From NCBI GenBank assembly GCA_035048485.1, contig CM068592.1:31866001-31930000 (forward strand): DNA of 64,000 bases, read 5' to 3'. Within the stretch, counting starts at the first letter, position 1, and every line of letters begins with the position of its first letter. Below are positions 51,193 through 61,300 of the stretch, piece by piece. The DNA comes from Pteria penguin. Taxonomy: Eukaryota; Mollusca; Bivalvia; Pterioida; Pteriidae. Made by a program: the position numbers and the translations under genes. Under the pieces are notes generated by a model that saw only the letters and a list, made by a program, of their open reading frames with translations, was not told where the DNA came from and searched no databases.

Positions 51193-51611
51193 AGGTCAAA
51201 GCACAGTAATTCCATTTTCCATAGGTTCCCGTGTTAAATTACCAAACTTTCAGCAAGATTTACACAACATCCTACATTTTAGCTATATATTTTCCATATA
51301 TCAAAATGTTTGTCAGACCCTTCTCTATCAGAATTTTAACAGTGTATTACAGGTTACTTACCTTAATTTCGAGAAAACCATGCTGGAAGGGGGTCACTCC
51401 CAAAAATTTGCCAAAATTCATATATTAACAACAACCCCTCTTTAGGTAATAAAATTCTTACATTAGCGAAATGATATGAAAATTCATGATTTTAAAGCAG
51501 AATCAATCTGTATTTATGGACGGATCAAATAGTTTCATCCAATCACAGCTCTTGATACACTGAAATAGTAGTCTCTCTCTCCCTACATCACATCAGCAAA
51601 TCACGACTCTG
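51193..51611. mobile_element. R3 MITE copy, 3' truncated
   Basis: ggtcaaagcacagtaattcc, cagacccttctctatcagaa, ttgccaaaattcatatatta, caatcacagctcttgataca, ending at caaatcacgactctg just before D1. The last inverted repeat is lost at the D1 junction. Confidence 0.8.
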
Positions 51612-51639
51612 TCGGAAGATTATTTATAAAATTTTAAAT

Positions 51640-51850
51640 CTACGTCTTTGGTTGTTCTGCTGTTACGATGAGTGGGAAGGTGGGCCCGTAAACCGGTTAA
51701 CCGTACCATTTGTTTGGCTTTTGCGTCCTAATCAAATATTTTTGTAATGTGTTATATGTGCTATTATATTATTGATAATCATGTATTGTATAGCTCCATG
51801 GTGACTTTTGCCACATATCTGAGCCAGTAACTCCTATTTTTACTTTCAAC
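51640..51850 (+). repeat. Dispersed repeat D1, forward copy
   Basis: gaaggtgggcccgtaaaccg, gttaaccgtaccatttgttt, caaatatttttgtaatgtgt, ctccatggtgacttttgcca, cagtaactcctattt. The gaccgtcctaagtcgg core is deleted here (ggcttttgcgtcctaatcaa). Confidence 0.8.
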
Positions 51851-51914
51851 AATGATTCTAACAGAAAAGGTATATCTAAGATATATGACAAATATAGCTT
51901 TGTTTCCGTCATGA

Positions 51915-52145
51915 AATTATGTAAATCACTCTAAAACTAAGGAGTATCTCCCTCATGCATAGCTCTGTTCTTAGATTAACTATTTGGTTCAAGTTTTGGT
52001 CATTTTGGTTTCAATATTGCTCTTCAAAGATTTATTTATAAGAATTCTAATCATTCGGCCACGAGCATCTCTGAAGATACATAAGTTGTCGAAATGCGCA
52101 TCTGGTGCACAAAATTAAAAGGTATATATTTTCTACATTTATATA
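51915..52145 (+). repeat. T repeat (element tail)
   Basis: gtatctccctcatgcatagc, ctgttcttagatt, ttggtttcaatattgctctt, aatcattcggccacgagcat, ttgtcgaaatgcgcatctgg, gtgcacaaaatt. Same order as 50100-50345. Confidence 0.75.
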
Positions 52146-52999
52146 TGACAAATGAGGTCTTCACAATTTTCCTCCAAAAATTTCCTAACAAGTCCTTTAT
52201 CATCTGCAAATGGGGATTATGTCTCACAGTTCATCCGATACGCAAAAGCTTACGCGGTATATAACAACTTCATGTGTAAAACTTTAAAACTTTTCTACTG
52301 ACCAGAAAGTTATTATCACAAGGAGGTTATTAAAATTATTATTATTAAAAATTATTAAAATTATTATGATTATTAAAATTTCTGTTCTCATCGTGAGATC
52401 CATGGGCTCATGCTGCATGGAACGCTTTCTATACCTAAGAACATGGTCCCAACTCTCTATCTTAAGAAGCCCGTGTTCATCTATAATTACTTATTTCATT
52501 ACCTGTACTGAATAAGGATTACTAGTTGTATTAAACTTTTTAAAACGACCATAAAAATTGCAAAGTAATAGTTCATGTGTTTTACCGATTTCATTTTCCC
52601 ATCTTCTTTAATGCACGGTTATGACGTCGGAAGAGCACATAAAGAAAAATAACATACAGAGAAATATCAACAAAGTAATACACCATTTAGATTAAGCTCA
52701 TTTATGTTCAACAAGATAACCAATGTAGAGTAAAAAACAAATTGTATTATGCATTGATGGCGATACGACTGATATACGATCGGAACTTGTAATATCAAAC
52801 ATGATCCTTAATAGCTCATATAAGACATTTCAAAGACGTGACTTTGAGTGTCTTTTCTACATCTCGGATGAAAATCTGACGTGACTCTTTATAGCAGGAA
52901 AAAGTTCAAATGTAACATCACTTATCACTAGATTTCGTCGATGTCTATTAGGGAAAGGAAAAACATTTAACATAGCTCTGGACAGAAGTCACCAAGATG
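52146..52999. other. AT-rich DNA with a short (ATT)n patch
   Basis: attattaaaattattatgat-type simple repeat at 52325-52380. The start (52150-52320) has words recalling the RT 3' region, too degraded to call. Nothing else recognised. Confidence 0.4.
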
Positions 53000-53130
53000 T
53001 ACAATGAACATTGGTAACAAGTTTTAAAATACATGCAATGGCATTACAAAAATATTGATTGTAGGAGAGATGCGATACCGAATTAGGACGGTCAGTTGAA
53101 TAACAAAGGGTACTCAATTGGTGTGGGTAT
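53000..53130 (-). repeat. Dispersed repeat D1, reverse, diverged
   Basis: acaaaaatattgattgtagg, gataccgaattaggacggtc, gtactcaattggtgtggg resemble the reverse D1 core. Confidence 0.65.
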
Positions 53131-53165
53131 TCATGTATTGATTTATTCACTTATCAAATATTACT

Positions 53166-53375
53166 GAAAAATAAATACATTGTAATGTCAAATAACCATA
53201 TTACATAATTTCCATCAATAAAATCTTTGTATACGTTCAAAAACATAATTTACCTTAGAGGAAATCCAAAGAAAAATAAATACATTGTAATGTCAAATAA
53301 CCATGTTACATAATTTCCATCAATAAAATCTTTGTATACGTTCAAAAACATAATTTACCTTAGAGGAAATCCAAA
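53166..53375. repeat. Exact-length 105-bp tandem duplication
   Basis: 53166-53270 and 53271-53375 are identical except one base (ccatatta/ccatgtta). Each starts gaaaaataaatacattgtaa and ends ttagaggaaatccaaa. A recent slip or unequal exchange, or an assembly artefact. Confidence 0.93.
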
Positions 53376-54659
53376 GAGAAGTTGAAATTTATGAAGGATA
53401 TTTCCGTTACATCAATGTCTATCACCAGATAGGCAATATAAGCAAAACACCATTAAGAGCGGAAATAATCTCAATATGCCGAGGCACAGCTTACGAATCT
53501 TCCGTCATGGACGTGATCTAATGAATGGAGCTTGACGGTAGCATTCTTTTATACATATATAACCACGTTCATTAGAGACATCACTTCTGTGCAATATCGG
53601 TCATATTTTTTTATGTATATCAGGTCTATTCTGTTAATCTATTGTTGATACTGTAAAACACGTTTTATTGACGAGAAAATTATTTTTGCCGTATTTTACG
53701 TGTATGACTCCGCGGTAACTTAAATTCCTTATTACCCTTTATTTGAATTTTGAATCATAACACGTGTAAGGTTTCTTTTTAAAATTACGTCTCCCGAATA
53801 CATGTATTTCAAACGTTAGCCAATTACGAGTATACAGTCAAGCGAACGATAAATGATTAACGGTAGTTTTTATTGGAAAACATTGACAAACATTTAGATA
53901 TTTGTCAGTTGATTACTACTAAATAAAGAGGTATTGTAAAGAGCCAGAGAGATATATTTAAGGAAAATGTTAAACTGACAATTTGAACACAACTTTAACG
54001 ATATATAAAAAGATATGTGTACATCTTATCACTAAAATACTATATACAAATCTGTGGCACACACTTGATATTCAAATGCGCTCGAATAATTGTAACCAAT
54101 TCATTTCTTACAGATTTTTAATGCCCAAGAAGGACCAACTATACAATATCATTCATTGTATTAGAAGTGAAAATGGGGATTCACATCTGAATAGGCTGAA
54201 GTAACCGGAAATTTTGCTCCTGGAACACTGACTGATGTTACGTGGTTTCTGGATACACATTAGACTCAATGGGTTTCACCACCTGATGAAATCAAACTAG
54301 ATACAGAGATCTGATCATGAAATCTCAACGTAAGAAAGTTCCACAGGTAGAGACAATATGCATGATGTGAAATCTAAATTCATCGCTTCATAGATTCCAC
54401 TTTTATTCGCCGTTTAGACTAAGGATGCAGAATTTGATTCATCCATCCATCATAACTAACTTTGGATAATCATCAAACATTGCATATGGACGAGAGGATA
54501 ACTCAAACCATTTTTCAAGGCATGAGATCAAAATTTAAGGTAACAGAAGACAGTTTATGAAAACCATTCTGGACACCTTATTAGTCAAAATTTACTTTGT
54601 TTCATTATCAAACCTGCGAGTGACACCTATTGATAATTTAAGTTAAAGTAATGGTAACA
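53376..54659. other. AT-rich DNA, nothing recognised
   Basis: No recognised feature; the frame at 53983-54204 has no known motif. Confidence 0.4.
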
Positions 54660-55020
54660 GAAAGGTGGCAGGTTCCTTTATTATTCCTCTAGACTACCGG
54701 CTGTGCCTAAATGGTACTATTAGATCGTTTCCATTGCCATGCGAGGGGATGCTTCACTTCCCGTTGACGAAATTCGTTTTAGGTACCTCTTTTTTCAACG
54801 ATTTCATCTCTACATTTCCAGCTTTGTTCCGTTACACTGATGGAGGTCCTGATCATCGCACAAAGTACAAGAGTGTGCAGACAGCAACTCTTTCGGGATA
54901 TATAGCACTAGATATAAATCAGTGCAGTTGGCACAGCTCCAGGTAAAAGTTATCACAGTCCAGAAGAGAGAGAGAGAGTCATGAGTACATTGAGCTGGCT
55001 ATGCCAAGGCGTGCTCTAAA
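54660..55020 (+). pseudogene. Relic of a transposon-type protein with TDGGPDH motif
   Basis: A 93-codon frame (54665-54946) holds FRYTDGGPDHRTKYKSVQ and a weak LDIN region, then continues out of frame with GTAPGKSYHSPEE-like words. This recalls large invertebrate repeat-encoded proteins with a YTDGGPDH...SVQ...TAP motif series. The family name is not certain. Frameshifts show it is dead. Confidence 0.55.
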
Positions 55021-55024
55021 TACC

Positions 55025-55165
55025 AAGATTTCGTCCTGAGAGCAGAGTTCTTGCCACAAAACTACTCTCACAAGGATGTATTAAGGAACGTTTAAAATTG
55101 TCACTGAGGAAGTTCTATGGTCTATATAGGGATCTAGTGCAATTTCAGTCCGTAAAAGCCGAAAA
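55025..55165 (+). pseudogene. Reverse-transcriptase 3' end fragment, lineage 1
   Basis: LATKLLSQGCIKERLKLSL and RKFYGLYRDLVQFQ match the end of lineage-1 RT (28020-28090). It follows the TDGGPDH relic directly. Confidence 0.65.
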
Positions 55166-56043
55166 TGAGTGGTATTAATGTCATGCAATGGATATTCATT
55201 ACATTTCCTTTTCTTATTTGTGAGGTCAAATTGACCATGGCGCAATAGTAATTGATGTAGCAGTCATTTTATGTATAATATGCAAAAGTGTCCATGTTTA
55301 TATCAGGTGCAAACAAATCACCTTAGTGATGTGGTCTACACCACAACCCAGTTATTGTAAATTATTATCACTAATTAAAATTGAATTCAACGAGTGGTTA
55401 AAACATACAATGTAAGCAGTAGATCCCGGGTTTGTGCTTGATGTAAGCCAATGTACAAGCTTCATGCATGATTCCTCAGTTCTGGTGAGCTAAAATAAAC
55501 ACAATTGATTAGACGTTTTTAAAGATTTATTTATGCAAAACACGAAAGTGACTATGGCAATAACATGAAGTACCACAGCAGACATTCACGAACCCTTGAA
55601 ATTTAGAAGAGAGACCAGGTACCTGAGAGGTGTAAGCGTCTCCTGAATGGCTATCCACATCCGCCATGAATGCACTGACATAGACACAAAACAAATGTAA
55701 CTCAGTACTGTATATACTAATGAATATAAACCAAGACTGTAGAAATTTCATTGCCACATAACATTAAGAAAAAGGTATAATAACACTCGAGTCAAAACCT
55801 GAAAGGTGTAATGTCTTATGTTATTATGTTTGTTAAGATTTCAGTTCAGGAGATTCCAATATTTTGGTGGTCATCATATGAGGATCAATTATCTCTATCA
55901 GTGATTTCAAACCATTCAGGTCCATCTGAAATATTGCATCATGTACTTCCAGAATTTCACTTGTCCACCTCGGCTTTCTACACCTCTCTTTCAAATTGGA
56001 CATAGGGTATTATAAGACTCTTCATTTGCCTTTTTCAATTCTT
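55166..56043. other. No gene recognised
   Basis: Frames at 55527-55757 (-) and 55811-56005 (+) have no known motif. Confidence 0.4.
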
Positions 56044-56055
56044 CATTCATTTGAG

Positions 56056-56234
56056 AAGGGCAGGCGTGGTGTAGTAGTTAAGCGCTTGGCTTGCGGCGCC
56101 GACGATCCGGGTTCGATTCCCGGGTTGCGCCACTATGTTTAAGAGGTTGGTAACCTCCTGCTTCCATGTCGCGATATAACTGAAATACTGTTGAAAGCGA
56201 CGTAAAACACCAATCAACCAACCAACCAACCAAC
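56056..56234 (+). mobile_element. Intact tRNA-derived SINE with 12-bp target-site duplication
   Basis: The head ggcgtggtgtagtagttaag to tccgggttcgattcccggg has A-box and B-box words and a perfect five-pair T-stem (ccggg/cccgg). The body ends gatataactgaaatactgtt and gaaagcgacgtaaaacacca, with a tail (caac)n. The direct repeat cattcatttgag flanks it (56044-56055 and 56235-56246). The body resembles V-type SINEs known from molluscs; the exact family is inference. It looks young. Confidence 0.9.
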
Positions 56235-56329
56235 CATTCATTTGAGTAGCATTCAAAAAAGCTTTTGAACTATTTAGAGATTTAGGTTTTTTAGAGTCAT
56301 CTTCTGTCTTTCAAGAGCGACATTTTAAA

Positions 56330-56525
56330 TTACCAAGTAAACAACGAAGTGCCGAAGTGTAAACCATATCTCGTAGTCTATGTAATAAAAGAACAATATC
56401 GTGTATAGTGTCATATTCAGACAAACGAGAACCCCAATTAAGTTGAGGTGAGACCGGGTGCTCGGGAGGAGTAAGTATCCCCTAATTGCAACCCCCGTCG
56501 CAAAAGTCCTGCGACAATTTTTCAA
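56330..56525 (-). repeat. Dispersed repeat D2, reverse copy
   Basis: aacaacgaagtgccgaagtg, ccatatctcgtagtctatgt, tcagacaaacgagaacccca, gtgagaccgggtgctcggga, gcaacccccgtcgcaaaagt: reverse of 28290-28490. Confidence 0.75.
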
Positions 56526-57904
56526 GCCGATGAAGTTGTAAGAGAGCGATTTTTACAGATACAATAAAAATATTTTTGATATAAAAATATTTCACTCGCC
56601 GCCGTCTGGGTTCGATCCGTTGTTCTTGGGATTTGAGGTGGGTAGTCTTATCCATTGGACTACCGCTCTTTGATGGGAGTACTTACTTGTAATTTACCTT
56701 TAAAGTCATATTGTGATTGTAACTTTATAGTAGTTTAATTAATAGTTATTAATTCATATGTTTATCATATATAATACTGTACTTATTAGATTATATTTTG
56801 GATGTAATAAGAATAATAATTCATATAAGTTTTGATATAGAAGATCTTGTAATTTCATTGGTCAGTTACACATAAACAAAGAAAACAAAGAAAGGCCATT
56901 TTCATGGAGAGATCGGGAAGGATTGTTTCCTGGAAACGTTTCAATTATTTACCTGCTACTTGCAGTTATATTGTAAATGCGTACGGGAGCATTTGTAAGT
57001 GATATTCATGGTGTGTTTGCATGATTTGAATGGTGTATATAAACTATATTTCCCATGATTTCATGTATCCATGTAGTCCTCCGATACTGAGCTGTATTTT
57101 GCCCATTATGTACATATCACATATATATAGTATGAAAGACATGTCCTTTCTTTTACATATCGTCCGTCCTTTATATTATGTGTACAGTATAGTCTGTTGA
57201 ATGTCCACTCGAGTGAAGAGTAGTATTTCGTTCGTACTAGTCAGATTATAATGACATGTTGTTTGTGCTATCATATTGATAGTTGTAAGGTTGTCGTTTG
57301 TCCTTACCATGTACGTCCGTCCATGTTTATAGTTGTATTACGATCTGTCCTATTATATATATATGTACATTGCCTGTTTGTATATTTTATAAATGCAATG
57401 ATCTACATAAGATATTTACTATTCATTGGCATCACTTTGTAGTTTGATATGATACGATATCGGAGTCCATGAGATTTACAGAAGCTGTTACGTCACATTG
57501 TTTCCTTACTTAGGGTATGTGTTTGTAATAGATTTCTATTATTAATAATGTGTAAATTTATTTATTTGATAACAGTTATGATGAAAGTAAATATTTAGAT
57601 TTCATAAATAACTATATTTAATATTTTCATTGAAATTGATTGGCATTTCAGATATTTAAATTGCATCATTGTAATATTGGTTTATATGTAATTTCAGATC
57701 ATTGTCAATATATTCTGTGACACAATAAAGGATGATAAACTTTCTCGGTGTTACAAAGTAAATACATAAATATACTCATATGAGCATATGAACATAACAA
57801 GACACTAAGTCAAATTATCCTATTCCCAGTATAGAATGCTGTTGAACTGAAATTCTGGCGTCGGAAATGCACGCGAACAAAAAATTGTATCTATACATAT
57901 TATG
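56526..57904. other. AT-rich DNA with a tRNA-like patch
   Basis: At 56595-56670 the - strand reads ggtagtccaatggataagac with atcgaaccc further on. This recalls a tRNA-Arg-like head, but no good cloverleaf could be made. The rest to 57904 shows no feature; the frame at 57251-57442 lacks motifs. Confidence 0.35.
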
Positions 57905-58075
57905 TCAATTAAGTATAGACAAAAAGTTACGGTGGTTAGTTTATATGGGCAGGTCCCAAAATATCGGTTAACATTCTTGAAAGAGGGATCTGAAACTGCA
58001 CTAGATTCCTATATCGACCATAGAACTTCCTCAGTGACAATTTCCAAAATAGGTGAACATGATATAACACCTAAC
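57905..58075 (-). pseudogene. Reverse-transcriptase 3' end fragment, lineage 1
   Basis: On the - strand SLRKFYG, YRNLVQFQIPLSRMLTDILG and PAHIN then stop, matching 28030-28120 (+). The + strand open frame of 101 codons here is its antisense shadow. It abuts the duplicated peroxidase 3' flank. Confidence 0.78.
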
Positions 58076-58247
58076 ATAACACTCACTCATATTAACCAAT
58101 TTCCATCGGTGCTTTACAGCGACATCATATTGACTCCCATCGCATACACTTACTTCAACCAAATGGTTGAAATTTCAACAACTGTAAAACCCCTACTGAA
58201 TGTGTGAACCATGTGTCATTAAACAAATCAACACATCGTATCAAAGT

Positions 58248-58314
58248 TTATTTTTGTTCCCGCCACAAATCGATATTCAAATCCTTCAATTTTTGACAGG
58301 ATACCAAGTCGTTC
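58248..58314 (-). CDS. Peroxidase 2 exon 15
   Basis: 67 nt, acceptor tttcag, TAA at 58248-58250. Encodes [20 protein letters not shown] and K. Two residues longer than gene 1. AATAAA overlaps the stop codon. Confidence 0.9.
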
Positions 58315-61300
58315 CTGAAATACAATAATTGTAAAAGTCCTAAGTTTGATGAAAGATATTATGACATACATATTACGTGTAATTTGCCACAATGTTAAGT
58401 TTTATGGATAGAATACAACAAATGACACATACTTTATCAATGCTATATATTGTCTGTGCAATATGTAGAGCAAAGGACGAGCAGTTTCAATGAAGAAAGA
58501 AAATATTACTTTGAAGTCTTTCGTACAGCTTTCTGTAATTTTGTACATAAATATTATTTTCAACAGAATTCCTGATAATCCCCGTTTAGGCAATGGTATT
58601 TGGTAAACCTCTTGTAATATTACATGTTCAAGCACAGAAAAATCAATCTATAAATTTGAACTACATGTACATAAAGTGACTTACACTCCAGCCTCTGGAA
58701 TATACATCATCTTCGGCTGTACTTTATTCAACGCCATGTTCTCGCATATAATCTTGGCGAGGCTAACGCTCTTTATGGCGTTTATCTGGTCTGAAATACA
58801 CAAAATGTGATGAAATAAATTTGGTATGAATAACAAAAAACAGTATACCCTCTTTGCAACATAACCTTGACATTTTGACCCAAACCAGAAAGATTTCTCC
58901 TTAATATGTACAATATAGTGTGAAGATCAGTGGCATGTGGACAAAAGATGAATGTCGTGAACATAAATATTTTACACATTTTGATCAGTATATATTTGTA
59001 CCTTTCCTTTTGTATATCCCATTGTGACTCTAGATTTGGATATGGCGGACATGGCTTTTGGACGGGAGATGTTTACCAATCTTGGGCACGAAATTTCATA
59101 ATCGTGTGAGGATGTATGTTTCATTATTTGACTTTTTTGCGTTGTATTCTCGCAAGTTAAGAAACAGTGTCGGAATTTCTGCTCTTTTGTATTCGATGGA
59201 ATTTTATTAATCTCCGGATATCGATATTAACTATAAATATGGTACATTTGGACAATTAATTTTCTTACTTGCTGTAAAGCCAGTTGACGTATGGCCGTTT
59301 TCGTACCAAAATCGATCACCTTCTTTTAAAGCTCTAAATTGTTTCGCAATCAACGTAGCAAATGTTGGTCCTACATCTCCACCGGGTATATGTTTCTCTG
59401 ACATACCCCCAGCAAAGAGGTCAATGTCATCCACGTGCCTAAAAAGCGGAAAGTGTATTGTACAACTTATTTTCAAAACAACTGATAGGTAATGCGCATC
59501 TGTGAAGAAAAGGGTGTCAGATGGAAAATATAATACACGTGTATGCTACTGTATGTATTATTAGTTAGTCACCCAAGTGGGGATGTAAAGGATAATACTG
59601 GGTCAGTAAAACTCAACACCGGCCGAGAAGCCAAAGTTATGAAATTTATTGCCCTTTTATCATACAGTGTAACCTCACTATGTAGCCATGTAATGAATTT
59701 ACATTGCCTTGGTCCTTACTGTTTGATCAGAAACTTCATTTTGGGAAAACTTTTTGATAAGACCTAGGTCCGACGTCGTAGACTGAGAAAATACTTAAGC
59801 CAAGTATTACATTTTAATTTATTCCATTATCATATATTCGAACAAACTGACATGCAGAGTGGTTTAATGCTATATATGGATAGAATAAAATTCAATAAAA
59901 TCCAAATCCTAGTTTGTAATTCATTGTTGAACAGAAGAATTTGAAATTATGAATAAAGTATTTTCTCAGTTTATGGCGCCGTACCCTGAAGTTATGAAAA
60001 GTAATACTTAAATTACAATTGATCATTTTCATGTCATCACACCAAATCAGTTCCTATACAACGTGGCAATAACCAGAGGCGGATGTGAATGTATAAATAC
60101 GTTCAACGTTTACACGTAAATCGCCCGGGCAATATTGAAACTGCGTGATTTGGTCAAAAGCTAGCCCAACATTATAAATGGATGTATTTTGGATCCACAT
60201 CTATTTGAAATGTCATATTAGCTGTAACCTTGATGATAGAGAAAAAGCACAATTTCAAGGGAAGATACACTTTAACGGTAGTGTTGACATTTGCCATTAC
60301 ATGATGTGACCTTCATCCGCAAACTTAAGTTCTTTTATGTCCGGGTCTGGTTTTCCAACACTCAAAACTGAGGTGATGTTCCGGATGACTAGTGAAAGCA
60401 AAAGATTAAGCATAGATGAATATCCGAATTAACAATACTAATTCTTAGAATAGGAAAATACAGTGATCACGTATCGTGATTAATCCAATCAAAACAAATG
60501 ATTCATGACAAATTTACTAAAGTGTAAACTTGTACACAGATGCGAATCCAGAAACTTTGTTGACAGGGGATCTTTTTCTGACAAATTTGTGTGGTACACC
60601 GATTTGATTATATATGAATCATCTTTTGACAGGTCACAATATTACAATAAACTTAATGGGGTATGTTTTAGATATTAAGGCATGCTTTGCAGGCACATTT
60701 TGTGTAGGTAAGTTCAAGTAAGGTAAAGTGGGAAAATTTTAAAAGTATTATTTATCATGAAACTGTTCAAATTCTAACATGTTACCCGTTGAAGAAATTG
60801 CTACATGATAGCATATAAATATATAACTTCCAGGAGTTTACAACAACAACAATGGCAGAAAAAACAATCGTCATCATCATCATCAGTATTGTCATCGCCA
60901 TCATCATTTAGATCCTACCTATAGGCTTTTTTAAACAAGGATTTAACATCCTCTGCGTGGTCCACAAGCGTATCAAATGACGTCACTTCAGAAAGCCCAA
61001 GTTTCTTTTTCCAAGTAGTGTATGACGGAAGACCATGGTCTCTACCTCTCTGGATATTCAGTGCACCGAGGTCAAAACTCTTCCCTTCACTGTCCATGAA
61101 AAGCTTATCACGTACTCCGGAATCAAATAACCTGAGAGAAGACAATCATCTGGATATCATTATAATAATATAATTTCTAAACATACACATGCCATATAGC
61201 ACATTTTCATTGAATTGAGTAGCTATGTTTATGAAAATAATATTACCTGATCCCTCTAGAACGAAAACTCGTTGAAAGCAACATAAAATCAAACCGTCCA

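Noticed and set aside
56062..56135. Functional tRNA gene
   Set aside because: The head is tRNA-like, but it is joined to a SINE body and tail and flanked by a target duplication, so it is a SINE.
56595..56670. Possible tRNA gene on the - strand
   Set aside because: A-box-like and B-box-like words exist, but acceptor and anticodon stems cannot be paired convincingly.
57902..58207. 101-codon + strand frame
   Set aside because: It is antisense to an RT 3'-end relic and to the duplicated peroxidase 3' flank.
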